Positions 51,403 through 60,793 of a stretch of DNA of 64,000 nt are shown one piece after another. Origin of the DNA: Nocardioides antri. GTDB lineage: Bacteria; Actinomycetota; Actinomycetes; Propionibacteriales; Nocardioidaceae. Positions within the stretch are counted from its first letter, which is position 1. The number at the start of each line of letters is the position of its first letter. Below the pieces are notes generated by a model that searched no databases, was not told where the DNA came from, and saw only the letters and a program-made list of their open reading frames with translations. The translations under genes were made by a program, and so were the position numbers. The DNA is taken from NCBI RefSeq assembly GCF_008373765.1, contig NZ_VUJW01000001.1, positions 62,189 through 126,188 on the forward strand, in the 5' to 3' direction.

Positions 51403-52044
51403 GTGCCGTCGTCCAGCCAGTGGCTCGCCTTCCTCATCGCCTCGATCCTCTTCATCCAGGTGCCGGGCCCGAGCCTGCTCTTCACCATCGGCCGCGCGTT
51501 GACCGTGGGCCGCCGCGACGCCCTGCTCTCCGTGCTCGGCAACGGGCTCGGGCTGATGGTGCAGGTGCTGCTGGTGGCGGTCGGTCTGGGCGCGGTCGTC
51601 GCCGCGTCGGCGACCGCCTACACCGCGATCAAGCTGGCCGGAGCGGCCTACGTCATCTACCTCGGCGTGCAGGCGATCCGGCACCGCGGGGACGCCCGGC
51701 GCGCGCTGCAGGGGGTCGGTGACGGCCGTCCCGCGCGCACCGGTGCCCTTCGCTCGGTGCGCACCGGCCTCATCGTCGGCGCGACCAACCCGAAGACCAT
51801 CGTCTTCTTCGTGGCGTTCCTCCCGCAGTTCACCAACGAGGCCGCCGGCAGCCCGGGCCTCGCGATCGCGGTCCTCGGTCTCGTCTTCGGGGCGATGGCG
51901 ATCGCCTCCGACACGGTGTGGGCCCTGGCCGCGAGCAAGGCGCGTGAGTGGTTCGCCCGGCGTCCGCACCGGCTCGACCGGCTCGGCGCCACCGGCGGAG
52001 TGATGATGGTCGGCCTCGGCACGACCATGGCGGTCGCCGAGTGA
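51403..52044 (+). CDS. LysE/RhtB family exporter
   Basis: A 213-residue protein from GTG 51403. It begins SSQWLAFLIASILFIQVPGPSLLFTIGRALTVGRRDALLSVLGNGLGLMVQVLL, the N-terminal pattern of LysE exporters, and has about six membrane segments with GATNPKTIVFFVAFLPQF near residue 125. Likely exports an amino acid or a related small molecule. It is coupled to the MmcQ-type gene by a GTGA overlap. Confidence 0.86.
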   Translation: MPSSSQWLAFLIASILFIQVPGPSLLFTIGRALTVGRRDALLSVLGNGLGLMVQVLLVAVGLGAVVAASATAYTAIKLAGAAYVIYLGVQAIRHRGDARRALQGVGDGRPARTGALRSVRTGLIVGATNPKTIVFFVAFLPQFTNEAAGSPGLAIAVLGLVFGAMAIASDTVWALAASKAREWFARRPHRLDRLGATGGVMMVGLGTTMAVAE

Positions 52045-52445
52045 CCCACCCGGTGATGTTCGACGACGCCGACCCGATCCTGGGCCGGCTCCGCGACATC
52101 TGCCTGGGTCTGCCCGGCGCGGAGGAGCGGGTCTCGCACGGCCGGCCGACGTTCCGGGCGGGCAAGATCTTCGCCGTCTACGGCGCCTCCGAGAAGCTGC
52201 GGCCCGGCGACCACCGCCAGGTCCCCTCGGGGCTGATCTTCCAGCCCGACCCGGTCGACCTGCCGGCGATCGACGAGGACGACCGGTTCTTCGTGCCCGC
52301 CTACTACGGGCCCTACGGCGGCCGCGCGATCGACCTGGCCGACCCCGCGACCGACTGGGCCGAGGTCGCAGAGCTGGTCGACGCGTCGTACCGACAGGTC
52401 GCGCCGAAGCGGCTGGTCGCCGAGCTCGACGCCCGCGACCCCTGA
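52041..52445 (+). CDS. MmcQ/YjbR family DNA-binding-like protein
   Basis: A 134-residue protein; GTG 52041 overlaps the LysE stop (GTGA). The pattern LGLPGAEERVSHGRPTFRAGKIFAVYGASEK and FVPAYYGPYGGRAIDLADPATDWAEVAELVDASYRQVAPKRLVAEL matches the CyaY-like MmcQ/YjbR fold (DUF419). Function in cells is not established. Often a small stand-alone cytosolic protein in actinobacteria. Confidence 0.84.
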   Translation: MTHPVMFDDADPILGRLRDICLGLPGAEERVSHGRPTFRAGKIFAVYGASEKLRPGDHRQVPSGLIFQPDPVDLPAIDEDDRFFVPAYYGPYGGRAIDLADPATDWAEVAELVDASYRQVAPKRLVAELDARDP

Positions 52446-52589
52446 CCGAGGGACGGGAACACACCAGCGCGTGCGGGTTGTTGGTATCGTGGCCCGCGCC
52501 GCAGGACACCCGGCCCTCTGTTCCCGGATCCGCGTCCGCGCCATCACTCGCCGATCGGCACTAGCCGGTCATCGACCGTAGGGACATCA

Positions 52590-54737
52590 GTGGCTCGAGG
52601 AAGCCAGCAGCGCAGACCCGCGCAGCAGCGTCGGGGCGGCACGAAGACCGCCCGCCGTGACGAGACGGGGATCATCCCGGTGCTCGCCCGCGTGGTCCGG
52701 GAGGTGGAGTCCGCCGTCGCGCGCCGCTCCGCGATGCCGGACGTCCGCACCAAGTTCCAGGTGGTCGCCCTGCTCGCCCGCGAGGAGCGCACCCGGGTGA
52801 GGGCCGACGAGACCCTCTCGGAGTCCCGCCGCGGCGAGGAGCTCAAGCGGCTCGACGGGATCGCCACGATCCTGGCGCAGACCGCGGCCCGCGACCCGCG
52901 CCTCTTCGAGCTGCTCGCCGAGGACGCCGAGGTGTCGGACTCCGCGGAGGAGCTGAGGCGCGAGCTCCAGCGCAGGGCGGGGTACGACGTCCCCGACCCG
53001 GAGCCCCAGCCGGTGATGGACCCGGCGGAGGTGCTGGCGGAGCGCCGCGCGATCCCGCAGTCGGTGATCGCCCGCCAGCTGGCCAACCCGTTCCTGGTGC
53101 CGGACTTCGAGGCCGCGATGCCGCCGCGTCGTACCAGCGGACGCCTCGCGACCTGGGAGCTCCTCGGCCCGCTCTTCCGCTCCTTCGAGGACACGACTCC
53201 CGGTGCGCCGGTCTGCATGGACCTGCCCGAGCCCGAGGAGGCCGGCCTGATCATGCTGCCGCCGGGCCGGGAGCTGATGCTCCACCAGGCGCAGCTGGTC
53301 GAGGCCGCTGCCGAGGGCCACCGCACCTTCCTCCTCGCCGACGAGCCCGGCTTGGGCAAGACCGCGCAGGCGCTGCTCGCCGCGCAGGTCGCCGAGGCCT
53401 ACCCGCTGCTGGTGGCGGTGCCCAACGTCGTCAAGACCAACTGGGCGCGCGAGGTCGACCTGTGGACGCCGAGCCGTCGCGCGACGGTGCTCCACGGCGA
53501 CGCCATGGACGTCGACGGCTTCGCCGACGTGTTCGTCGTCAACTACGAGATCCTCGACCGGCACCTCGGCTGGCTCGGCCAGCACGGCTTCCGCGGGATG
53601 ATCGTCGACGAGGCGCACTACATCAAGAACAAGTCCTCCCAGCGCTCGCAGAACGTGCTCGAGCTCGCCGAGCGGATCCGCAAGAGGGTCCCGCGGCCGC
53701 TGCTGATGGCGCTGACCGGCACCCCGCTGATCAACGACATCGAGGACTTCCGGGCGATCTGGCAGTTCCTCGGCTGGATCGACGACAAGAAGCCGCTCGG
53801 CGAGCTGATGGTCGAGCTCGACGACACCGGCCTCACGCCGGCCGACCGCCAGTTCTACCCCGTGGCGCGACAGATCGTGGTCGACATGGGCATCGTGCGG
53901 CGCCGCAAGGTCGACGTCGCGTCCGACATCCCGGCCCGCCGTATCGCCGACGTGCCCGTCGAGCTCGAGGGCGAGGCCGGCCGCTCGATCCGCAAGGCCG
54001 AGGAGGATCTCGCCCGGCGGCTCGTGGAGCGCTACGACCGGGCCCTCGAGACCCGCCGCAACCAGGCGTTCGTCGACGGCATCGACCACGCCCTGGTGCG
54101 CCAGGTCGCCACCTGGGAGCGCGAGGACATCTCCACGGAGTCGGGGGAGAACGTCTTCGGCATGCTCCGCCGGATCGGGCAGGCGAAGGCCGGGCTCGCG
54201 GCCGACTACGCCACACAGCTCGCACGCAACGCCGGCAAGGTGGTCTTCTTCGCCAAGCACATCGACGTCATGGACACCGCGGAGGAGACCTTCGCCGCGC
54301 GGGGGATCCCGTCGGTGTCGATCCGCGGCGACCAGACCAAGACGGCGCGCGAGAAGGCGATCGACGCGTTCACCAACGACCCCGAGGTGCAGATCATCGT
54401 CTGCTCGCTCACCGCCGCCGGCGTGGGCATCAACCTCCAGGTCGCCTCCAACCTCGTGCTCGCCGAGCTGTCGTGGACCGACGCGGAGCAGACGCAGGCG
54501 ATCGACCGCGTGCACCGGATCGGCCAGACCGAGCCGGTCACGGCATGGCGGGTGATCGCGACCCAGACGATCGACACCCGGGTCGCCGAGCTGATCGGCA
54601 GCAAGGCGGGCCTGGCGGCGCGGGCGCTCGACGCGGAGGTCGAGGAGGGCGACGGCGGGTTCGACCTGCAGCTCGAGGCGCTGGTGGGCCTGCTCACCGC
54701 CGCGCTGGAGAAGCGCGAGGCGACGACTCTCTTCTGA
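52590..54737 (+). CDS. SNF2/DEAD-box helicase-like ATPase
   Basis: A 715-residue protein from GTG 52590. Walker A is ADEPGLGKTAQALLAAQV near residue 250, DEAH in MIVDEAHYIKNKSSQRSQN near 335, motif III LMALTGTPLINDIEDFRAIW. The second RecA lobe contains VVFFAKHIDVMDTAEETF and the arginine-finger region SWTDAEQTQAIDRVHRIGQTEPVTAW near 625. A basic start and about 200 N-terminal residues without a recognised domain precede the ATPase. Probably a DNA translocase; no methylase or nuclease gene sits beside it. Confidence 0.88.
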   Translation: MARGSQQRRPAQQRRGGTKTARRDETGIIPVLARVVREVESAVARRSAMPDVRTKFQVVALLAREERTRVRADETLSESRRGEELKRLDGIATILAQTAARDPRLFELLAEDAEVSDSAEELRRELQRRAGYDVPDPEPQPVMDPAEVLAERRAIPQSVIARQLANPFLVPDFEAAMPPRRTSGRLATWELLGPLFRSFEDTTPGAPVCMDLPEPEEAGLIMLPPGRELMLHQAQLVEAAAEGHRTFLLADEPGLGKTAQALLAAQVAEAYPLLVAVPNVVKTNWAREVDLWTPSRRATVLHGDAMDVDGFADVFVVNYEILDRHLGWLGQHGFRGMIVDEAHYIKNKSSQRSQNVLELAERIRKRVPRPLLMALTGTPLINDIEDFRAIWQFLGWIDDKKPLGELMVELDDTGLTPADRQFYPVARQIVVDMGIVRRRKVDVASDIPARRIADVPVELEGEAGRSIRKAEEDLARRLVERYDRALETRRNQAFVDGIDHALVRQVATWEREDISTESGENVFGMLRRIGQAKAGLAADYATQLARNAGKVVFFAKHIDVMDTAEETFAARGIPSVSIRGDQTKTAREKAIDAFTNDPEVQIIVCSLTAAGVGINLQVASNLVLAELSWTDAEQTQAIDRVHRIGQTEPVTAWRVIATQTIDTRVAELIGSKAGLAARALDAEVEEGDGGFDLQLEALVGLLTAALEKREATTLF

Positions 54738-54773
54738 GCGTGACGCGGCACGAGGTGCGGCTGTTGACTGGTC

Positions 54774-56492
54774 GTGGGTCACCCGCGGAGCGGCAGCCGC
54801 CGCATCTCGTCACAGCCGTCGCCGGCGTCGTTCGCCGACAGTGTGTCCGCGGGCGTCCGCGAGCTGCTGCACGACGCTGAGATCGCGGGTCTGCGCGGTG
54901 ACACCGACCGAGCGCAGTCGCTGCTGGTCGAGGGTGCCGCCGGGCTGCCGGTCGGCCCGGCCCACGACGGTGACCGGGTCGCGATCGGCGAGCTGTCGAT
55001 GGCGATCCGCAACTGGTCGTCGGAGGTCGCCGAGGGCAGCGCGTTCTTCGACCGGCTGATCACCGAGGTGACCACCCCGCGCGCTCGCGGGGCGCTGCTG
55101 TTCCACCGGGGCCGTGGGTCGATGCCCGGGGAGCGCGGGCAGTTCCTCACCCAGGCGCTCGACGAGTTCACGATCGCCGGAGACGACCGCGGCCGTGCCG
55201 TCGCGCTCGGTCAGATGAGCTGGCCGACGGAGTCCATGCTCGGTGCCGAGCACCGGCTCCGGGTCGGACAGGAGGGACTGGCGCTGGCCAGGGCGCTCGA
55301 CGACCCGTGGGCGATCGCGTTCTGTGCCGGCCGGCTCGCCGGCGCCGAGGCCTACCTCGGCATGGTGGAGGCGCTGGACCACTGGCGGATGGCGACGATG
55401 GCGCTCCCGGCGAGCACGGACCCGTTCACCGCCGAGATCGGCGCGATCAACCAGTACAACTGGGGGCTGACCCTGTTCGCGCACGGCGAGTACGCCGACG
55501 CCGTACGCGTGCTCGGGGAGGGCCGCTCGCTGGCACACGGCGCCGGGTGGGGCGCCAGGTACGACGAGGCGCTCGCCCTGGTCGCCTGGCGCAGCGGCGA
55601 TGCCGTGGTCGCCCGTCGCCGGGCCGAGTCCGCCCTCTCCCGTCCCGGCCGCGGGGCGTCGGCGGTCGCTGCGGTGGTCCTGTCCGCGCTCGACCTCGAG
55701 ACCCAGCGGCAGCCGACCACCACCCGGGTGGACGGGGCGGTCCCGCGGCTGCAGTTCGACCACCAGATGCGCTGGCTGGCCCAGTCCGTGCAAGGCATGA
55801 TCCGGCAGGCGCGTCGCGAGCCCACGCCGTTCCGCGACCTGACCGCCGCGCTCCAGCAGGCGGGTCGGCTCAACATCCGGATGGGATGGGAGGATCTGCT
55901 GCTCACGATCGCCCTCCACGACCCGCGGCTGGCCGAGGACTGGCTCGACCGGGTCGCCGAGCTGTGGCCGGACTATCCCCGGGGCGTCGCGATGCGGCAG
56001 GCGGTGGAGGGACTCGTCGCCGGGCCGCCGGGCGCTCCCGGGCTGGTCAGCGCAGCCGAGACCTTCGCCGCATTTCCCGAACCGCACACCGCCGGCCAGC
56101 TCCTGCACGCCGCCGCTCGGCTGGCATCGACCGTCGCCGAGGGCAACGCGCTGCGGCGTCGCGCGCTCGAGCTCTTCACCGCGGCCGGCTCCGAGCGGGC
56201 TCTCGCCCGCGTGCTCCGCGACCGGACCCTGCACCGCGGCTCGGCGACGCCGCGGATCCCGGCCAGCCAGCACGGCGCGCCGTCAGCGGGGCTCACACCG
56301 CGCGAGCGCGAGGTCGCACAGCTCGCGGCGTGGGGGCTGACGGCCCAGGAGATCGCCGACGAGCTCCACATCTCCGTCCAGACCGCGCGGCACCACGTGC
56401 TGCGGGTCCGGGAGAAGTTCGGGGGAGTGCCCAAGCGCAAGCTCGCGCTGCTGCTCGCCGCCCAGGGCCAGCCGGGGCCACTCGACGACTGA
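54774..56492 (+). CDS. Large LuxR-type transcriptional regulator without an obvious ATPase
   Basis: A 572-residue protein from GTG 54774. The C-terminal HTH is visible: GLTPREREVAQLAAWGLTAQEIADELHISVQTARHHVLRVREKFG (about residues 505-550). The first 450 residues are helical with TPR-like spacing (FDRLITEVTTPRARGALLFHRGRGSM, MSWPTESMLGAEHRLRVGQEGLALARAL), but no Walker A or B motif is seen, unlike MalT-type LAL regulators. The signal sensed is unknown. It starts 36 nt after the helicase gene. Confidence 0.84.
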   Translation: MGHPRSGSRRISSQPSPASFADSVSAGVRELLHDAEIAGLRGDTDRAQSLLVEGAAGLPVGPAHDGDRVAIGELSMAIRNWSSEVAEGSAFFDRLITEVTTPRARGALLFHRGRGSMPGERGQFLTQALDEFTIAGDDRGRAVALGQMSWPTESMLGAEHRLRVGQEGLALARALDDPWAIAFCAGRLAGAEAYLGMVEALDHWRMATMALPASTDPFTAEIGAINQYNWGLTLFAHGEYADAVRVLGEGRSLAHGAGWGARYDEALALVAWRSGDAVVARRRAESALSRPGRGASAVAAVVLSALDLETQRQPTTTRVDGAVPRLQFDHQMRWLAQSVQGMIRQARREPTPFRDLTAALQQAGRLNIRMGWEDLLLTIALHDPRLAEDWLDRVAELWPDYPRGVAMRQAVEGLVAGPPGAPGLVSAAETFAAFPEPHTAGQLLHAAARLASTVAEGNALRRRALELFTAAGSERALARVLRDRTLHRGSATPRIPASQHGAPSAGLTPREREVAQLAAWGLTAQEIADELHISVQTARHHVLRVREKFGGVPKRKLALLLAAQGQPGPLDD

Positions 56493-56533
56493 CGTCGACC
56501 GACCCCGGCTGTTCTCCTGCTGTCCTCCCGGCC

Positions 56534-59500
56534 TCAGCCCCGGTCCTGGGGGCTGGCGTACACCTGCAGCTCGGACACGTGGACGATCTCGTCGCGATCG
56601 GACCCGGCCTTGCAGTCGGTCGTGGTCACCGGGTCGTTGTCCAGCTCGCCTGCGAACCCGGCGAACCCGGAGCACTGGTTCTCCAGCACCACCAGCCGGA
56701 CCGCGGCGGCCGGGCTGTCCGGCACGTCGAAGAACCGCATCGTGAGGTCGGGCGCGACCGGGCGCGGGCGCGCGGCCGGGAAGGCCGCACGGGGTGAGGT
56801 GTAGAACCTCTTCCAGACGGCACCCGAGGTCCGGCATGCCGACGTGCACCTCTCGAGCCGGAACTGCCGGAGGGCGGTGAACCGCGACACCGCGTTCGGG
56901 TCCTCCTCGCTCTCGGGCCGCAGGAGCGCGCTGACGCCCACGGTCCGCACGGTCTGCACGCCGCCGACGAGGTCGACGGCGATCGAGGGGTGGCTCGCGT
57001 CCACCGGGCCGTCGGTGACCGCGCCCCAGTTGGTCCTCTCGGTGCCGTCGATGAGGTCCTCGGTGTTCACCGACCCGTCCGTCGCGGAGATGACCGACGC
57101 GCCGAGATCGCTGGAAGCGAGGTTCCTGCCGAGCTTGATCGTGACCGTCTTCCTCGTCGTCGTGCGCGCGAGGTTCAGCGGAATCCGGCGGAACCCGCGC
57201 GTCGGCGACACGAAGAGCACCTCGTAGCGGCCCGGCACCATCCTCACGACGTTGGCCCGCGCGGTGCGAGCGATGGTGTCGGCGATGGGGGTGACCCGCG
57301 CCTCGAACCGCCCGATGTAGACCTTGCCGCCCGCCGGCGCGTCGAAGGTGACCGTGACCTCCGGCTCCTTCGGCGACGCGAAGCCCGGTACCGGGTCGAC
57401 GTCGTCGCCGTCGGTGGCGGACGCGTTGGCGCCCATGCCCCGCTGGGCGAACGCGCGCCACATCACGGCCTGGTTGGCGCCGTTGAACCGCAGGAGGTCG
57501 GCCGCCAGCATCGCGTCCCGCATCCCGAGCATGCTGGTCGCCCCGTCGGCCTGGAGCAGGAACGAGTCGAACACCAGCTGGATCCAGCGCCGGTTGCCGG
57601 GGCAGAACCGAGGCGCCCGCGGGCTGGCGCCCGCCGTGGCGTCAGCACACCGGCGCTGCAGAGCCGCATTGCTCGCCGGGAACCGCTCGTTGTACTTGTT
57701 GACCAGCGCCTTCCGGACCGACCACTGGGTCCCGTTCCAGATCTCGCCGTCGGAGTGCACCTCCGCGCCGAAGTGGTCGAATCCGTAGTCGGAGTAGTTC
57801 AGCGGGTTCCTGTTGATGGCGAAGTTCCGGATGGCAACATCGGTGTTGCCGGTGGCGTAGGCACCGACAGCCCAGGGGTTGCCGCCGTTGTTGTAGTTGT
57901 GTGCGAACAGGTACTCGCCGGCGTCGAGGTCGCTCCACGACTCGCCCATCGCGCCGGCCTGCTCGGAGGTGAGGTCCTGGTCCGGTCCGGCGACCATCCG
58001 GTTGCTGATCGCGTGGGTGTACTCGTGGCCGACGATGCCCATGTCCAGCGAGCCGTCGGTGCACGGCGCGTAGAACGCGCCGGCCAGGGGCTGGAAGAGG
58101 TACTGGTTGGTGATGCCGGGCACCCCGTCCTGGAGCGTGACCTGGTTGGCGTTGTTGCGGCCCGTCACCTCACCGGAGGGGTCGATGACGTGGCTGTCGA
58201 TCGCGGCCGCCTGCACGTTGCCGATCTCAGGGTCGCCTGGGGCGCCGCCGCGACCCATGTTCTCGGTCTGCAGGTTGTAGTTCTCCTCGGTGAAGCCGAG
58301 GTAGTAGGACCAGTCGTGCATCCGGTTGTGGGAGGCGAAGAGGTTGCCGACCACGAAGTTGATGTCGTTGCCACCCGGCACCAGCTGGGTCGGGTCGCAC
58401 GCCGAGTTGTTCCAGGCGTCGGTGAAGTCGACGCCCGGGTAGTCACGCGTCGCGGAGTACGGCGCCTGCGCCAGGCCGCCCGGCGTCAGCGGGCTCAGCC
58501 ACGCCTCGTGGGTGATCGCGTTGTTGCCGAGCGTCGTGTGCGACGCTCCGCCGGAGGCGACGAGCTGGTCCCAGGGGCCCACTGCGGCGATGTTCTTGAG
58601 GGTGTCGTCGCAGCCGGCGTCGTCGGTCCAGCACAGGGTCGAGACGTTGGTGGGCACCGACTCGTCGAGCGTCGACGAGAACTTCGGGATGCCGGTGAAG
58701 AACGTCCACCGCGGGTTCACGTCGGTGCCGGGCGGGGTGACCGCGGTGTCGCTGGTGAACACCTGCGCGTTGTAGGACCCGACGACGACACTGTCTGGGG
58801 TGAAGGGACATACCTGGGTGGTGTAGGTGCCGGAGGGGATGCGCTCGGCTGTGTAGGTCAGGACCTCGGGGTTGGTCGCCAGGTCCTCGCTCGCGATCAG
58901 GGAGCCACCGGGGTTGAACAGCTTGACGACGAAGTCGTCGCTCGGCGCTCCGGAGACGAGCACGTTGATCGTCCTCGTGAGACCGTCGGGCAGCTCGAAC
59001 GGGTGCTTGGGTCCGCACTTCGTGGGGGTGATCGCGCCGCTGAACGTGAACACGCCCTGGTGGTGCTTGACCTTGTTGTGCCGGGCCAGGACGTTGCCGT
59101 CCGCATCGACCAGTGAGGTGAACGCGGTGACCGCGCCACCGTGGACGTTGACGACGTTGGCCTCGAAGACCGGCACGACGCCGTCCGCCGTGGGCAGCGC
59201 ACGCAGCCGGACCTGCTGCTGCTGGGCGAAGCCGGGGACGCTCAGCCGGGTCCAGCCGCCGCCGGTGTTGCTGACGATGCCCGCGAGGTCGGCTCCGGTG
59301 GGCGCGATGCCGAGATCCGCCGCGGCCGCGAGCCAGGCGTCGACGCCGTTCTCCTCGGTGTCCTCCGGTGCGACGCTGTCCAGCGAGGTGTCCCTGCTCA
59401 GCGACGAGGAGACGTAGCGCACCTTCCCGTCGTTGACTCCGACGGTGACCAGGCCGCGGAGAGCGGGAGCGAGGCCGTCGTACCTCTGCTGGAAGAGCAC

Positions 59501-59944
59501 GGCGCGGGCGCTGCTCTGGGCGAGCTTCTGCACGCTCACCAGCTCCAGGTCGGTCACCTGGGCGGCGGAGAGGCCCAGCACCGCGGTGTTGTCGGCGAGC
59601 CAGGTGCGCGCGGCCGCCTCGGGGTCGCTCACGCCCGTGTCGGCGAGCAAGCCGTCGTCCGGGAGGAGCGAGGACGGTGTGCCGAGCGCGTTCCAGGAGA
59701 TCGAGGAGACCCCGATCGCGGCGGCCGCGTCGCGCTGGGCCTGCGTCGGCGCGAGCGTGCCGTCGGGAACGAAGTCGGACGGCCCGTCCACCGGGTCACC
59801 GAGGAAGGGGAGGACGGGTGTGGGCTGAGCGGGAGCAGCCCCCGGGGTGGCGGCGCTCGGCCCGAGACTGGCGAACGCGGTGATGCTCATCAGGCCGGCG
59901 AGAGCGACCGCGACCGCGGCGCGGCGCGAACGGAGAGGCGTCAT
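56534..59944 (-). CDS. Secreted M36 (fungalysin) metalloprotease
   Basis: A 1136-residue protein from ATG 59944, which gives a signal peptide (RSRRAAVAVALAGLMSITAFASLG). A propeptide (FTP-like, residues about 75-290) precedes the catalytic domain. Zinc motif HEYTH at 640-644 with the third ligand Glu in MGESWSD about 35 residues later is the fungalysin arrangement. The C-terminal part has a discoidin-like domain (TDGSVNTEDLIDGTERTNWGAVTDG). It probably digests extracellular protein. Confidence 0.9.
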   Translation of the reverse strand: MTPLRSRRAAVAVALAGLMSITAFASLGPSAATPGAAPAQPTPVLPFLGDPVDGPSDFVPDGTLAPTQAQRDAAAAIGVSSISWNALGTPSSLLPDDGLLADTGVSDPEAAARTWLADNTAVLGLSAAQVTDLELVSVQKLAQSSARAVLFQQRYDGLAPALRGLVTVGVNDGKVRYVSSSLSRDTSLDSVAPEDTEENGVDAWLAAAADLGIAPTGADLAGIVSNTGGGWTRLSVPGFAQQQQVRLRALPTADGVVPVFEANVVNVHGGAVTAFTSLVDADGNVLARHNKVKHHQGVFTFSGAITPTKCGPKHPFELPDGLTRTINVLVSGAPSDDFVVKLFNPGGSLIASEDLATNPEVLTYTAERIPSGTYTTQVCPFTPDSVVVGSYNAQVFTSDTAVTPPGTDVNPRWTFFTGIPKFSSTLDESVPTNVSTLCWTDDAGCDDTLKNIAAVGPWDQLVASGGASHTTLGNNAITHEAWLSPLTPGGLAQAPYSATRDYPGVDFTDAWNNSACDPTQLVPGGNDINFVVGNLFASHNRMHDWSYYLGFTEENYNLQTENMGRGGAPGDPEIGNVQAAAIDSHVIDPSGEVTGRNNANQVTLQDGVPGITNQYLFQPLAGAFYAPCTDGSLDMGIVGHEYTHAISNRMVAGPDQDLTSEQAGAMGESWSDLDAGEYLFAHNYNNGGNPWAVGAYATGNTDVAIRNFAINRNPLNYSDYGFDHFGAEVHSDGEIWNGTQWSVRKALVNKYNERFPASNAALQRRCADATAGASPRAPRFCPGNRRWIQLVFDSFLLQADGATSMLGMRDAMLAADLLRFNGANQAVMWRAFAQRGMGANASATDGDDVDPVPGFASPKEPEVTVTFDAPAGGKVYIGRFEARVTPIADTIARTARANVVRMVPGRYEVLFVSPTRGFRRIPLNLARTTTRKTVTIKLGRNLASSDLGASVISATDGSVNTEDLIDGTERTNWGAVTDGPVDASHPSIAVDLVGGVQTVRTVGVSALLRPESEEDPNAVSRFTALRQFRLERCTSACRTSGAVWKRFYTSPRAAFPAARPRPVAPDLTMRFFDVPDSPAAAVRLVVLENQCSGFAGFAGELDNDPVTTTDCKAGSDRDEIVHVSELQVYASPQDRG

Positions 59945-60058
59945 GCCCGTTGAACGTGCTACCTGCGCGGGGGATATCGACAGAAACTGGCTATTCATCG
60001 GGCACGCACTGCGGTCCCTCGACCCAGTTCCGCACGACCGTGGTGCACACTGTCCGCC

Positions 60059-60793
60059 ATGCCGTGGACCCTCGCGGCGGCGCTCACCGACGAGCACCGC
60101 GTCCGACTGACCGGCGTGGGGGTCGACGCGGACGTCCTCGCGTCCACCTCGCTGCGCCTGGTGACCGACCCGCTTCCCGACTGGTGGCACGAGCAGGGCA
60201 ACGCGCTCTACCTCGCCGACGACGTCGACCCCGCCGACCTGCCGCCCGAGCTCATCGACACCCTGGCCTACTACCCGTTCTCCGACGTGGTGGTGGTCGC
60301 GGCGAGCCCGTGCAACAACGTCGTGTCGCTCCTCGTCGGCGGTGACGGCGCGACGGTCTTCCTCGGCCCGCGCAGTGCGTTCACCGCGACCGAGATCTTC
60401 TGCGGCGCGTACTCCACCGTCGTGCTCAACGCCGACGTCGTGGCCACCCGGTGCGCCATCGTGGACGCCCGCAACGGCGGGTCGATCGTGGCCGAGCCGG
60501 ACCAGCTGTGGGCGGCCAACGTCTACCTCGCCACCGACGACATGCACCGGCTGGAGGACGCCGAGACCGGCGCCCGCATCAACCCGTACGGCGCGCACAT
60601 CCGTCTCGGGCGCCACGTCTGGCTCGGCCGCGAGGCGGTCGTCACCGGGCACTGCGACATCGGCGACGGCGCCGTCGTGGGGTCACGGGCGATGGTGCGG
60701 GGACAGAAGGTGCCGCCGCAGACCGCGGTCGGCGGCTGCCCGGCCCGGGTCATCCGTGAGGGCGTCACCTGGCGGGGCGACGACGTGCCCTAG
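60059..60793 (+). CDS. Left-handed beta-helix (hexapeptide-repeat) protein
   Basis: The protein has 244 residues. The C-terminal half shows hexapeptide repeats: ARINPYGAHIRLGRHVWLGREAVVTGHCDIGDGAVVGSRAMVRGQKVPPQTAVGGCPARVIREGVTW, typical of acyltransferases of the LbH family. The N-terminal 100 residues (LTDEHRVRLTGVGVDADV...) are not recognised. The acceptor is unknown. Its stop overlaps the convergent egtD gene end by 4 nt. Confidence 0.75.
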   Translation: MPWTLAAALTDEHRVRLTGVGVDADVLASTSLRLVTDPLPDWWHEQGNALYLADDVDPADLPPELIDTLAYYPFSDVVVVAASPCNNVVSLLVGGDGATVFLGPRSAFTATEIFCGAYSTVVLNADVVATRCAIVDARNGGSIVAEPDQLWAANVYLATDDMHRLEDAETGARINPYGAHIRLGRHVWLGREAVVTGHCDIGDGAVVGSRAMVRGQKVPPQTAVGGCPARVIREGVTWRGDDVP

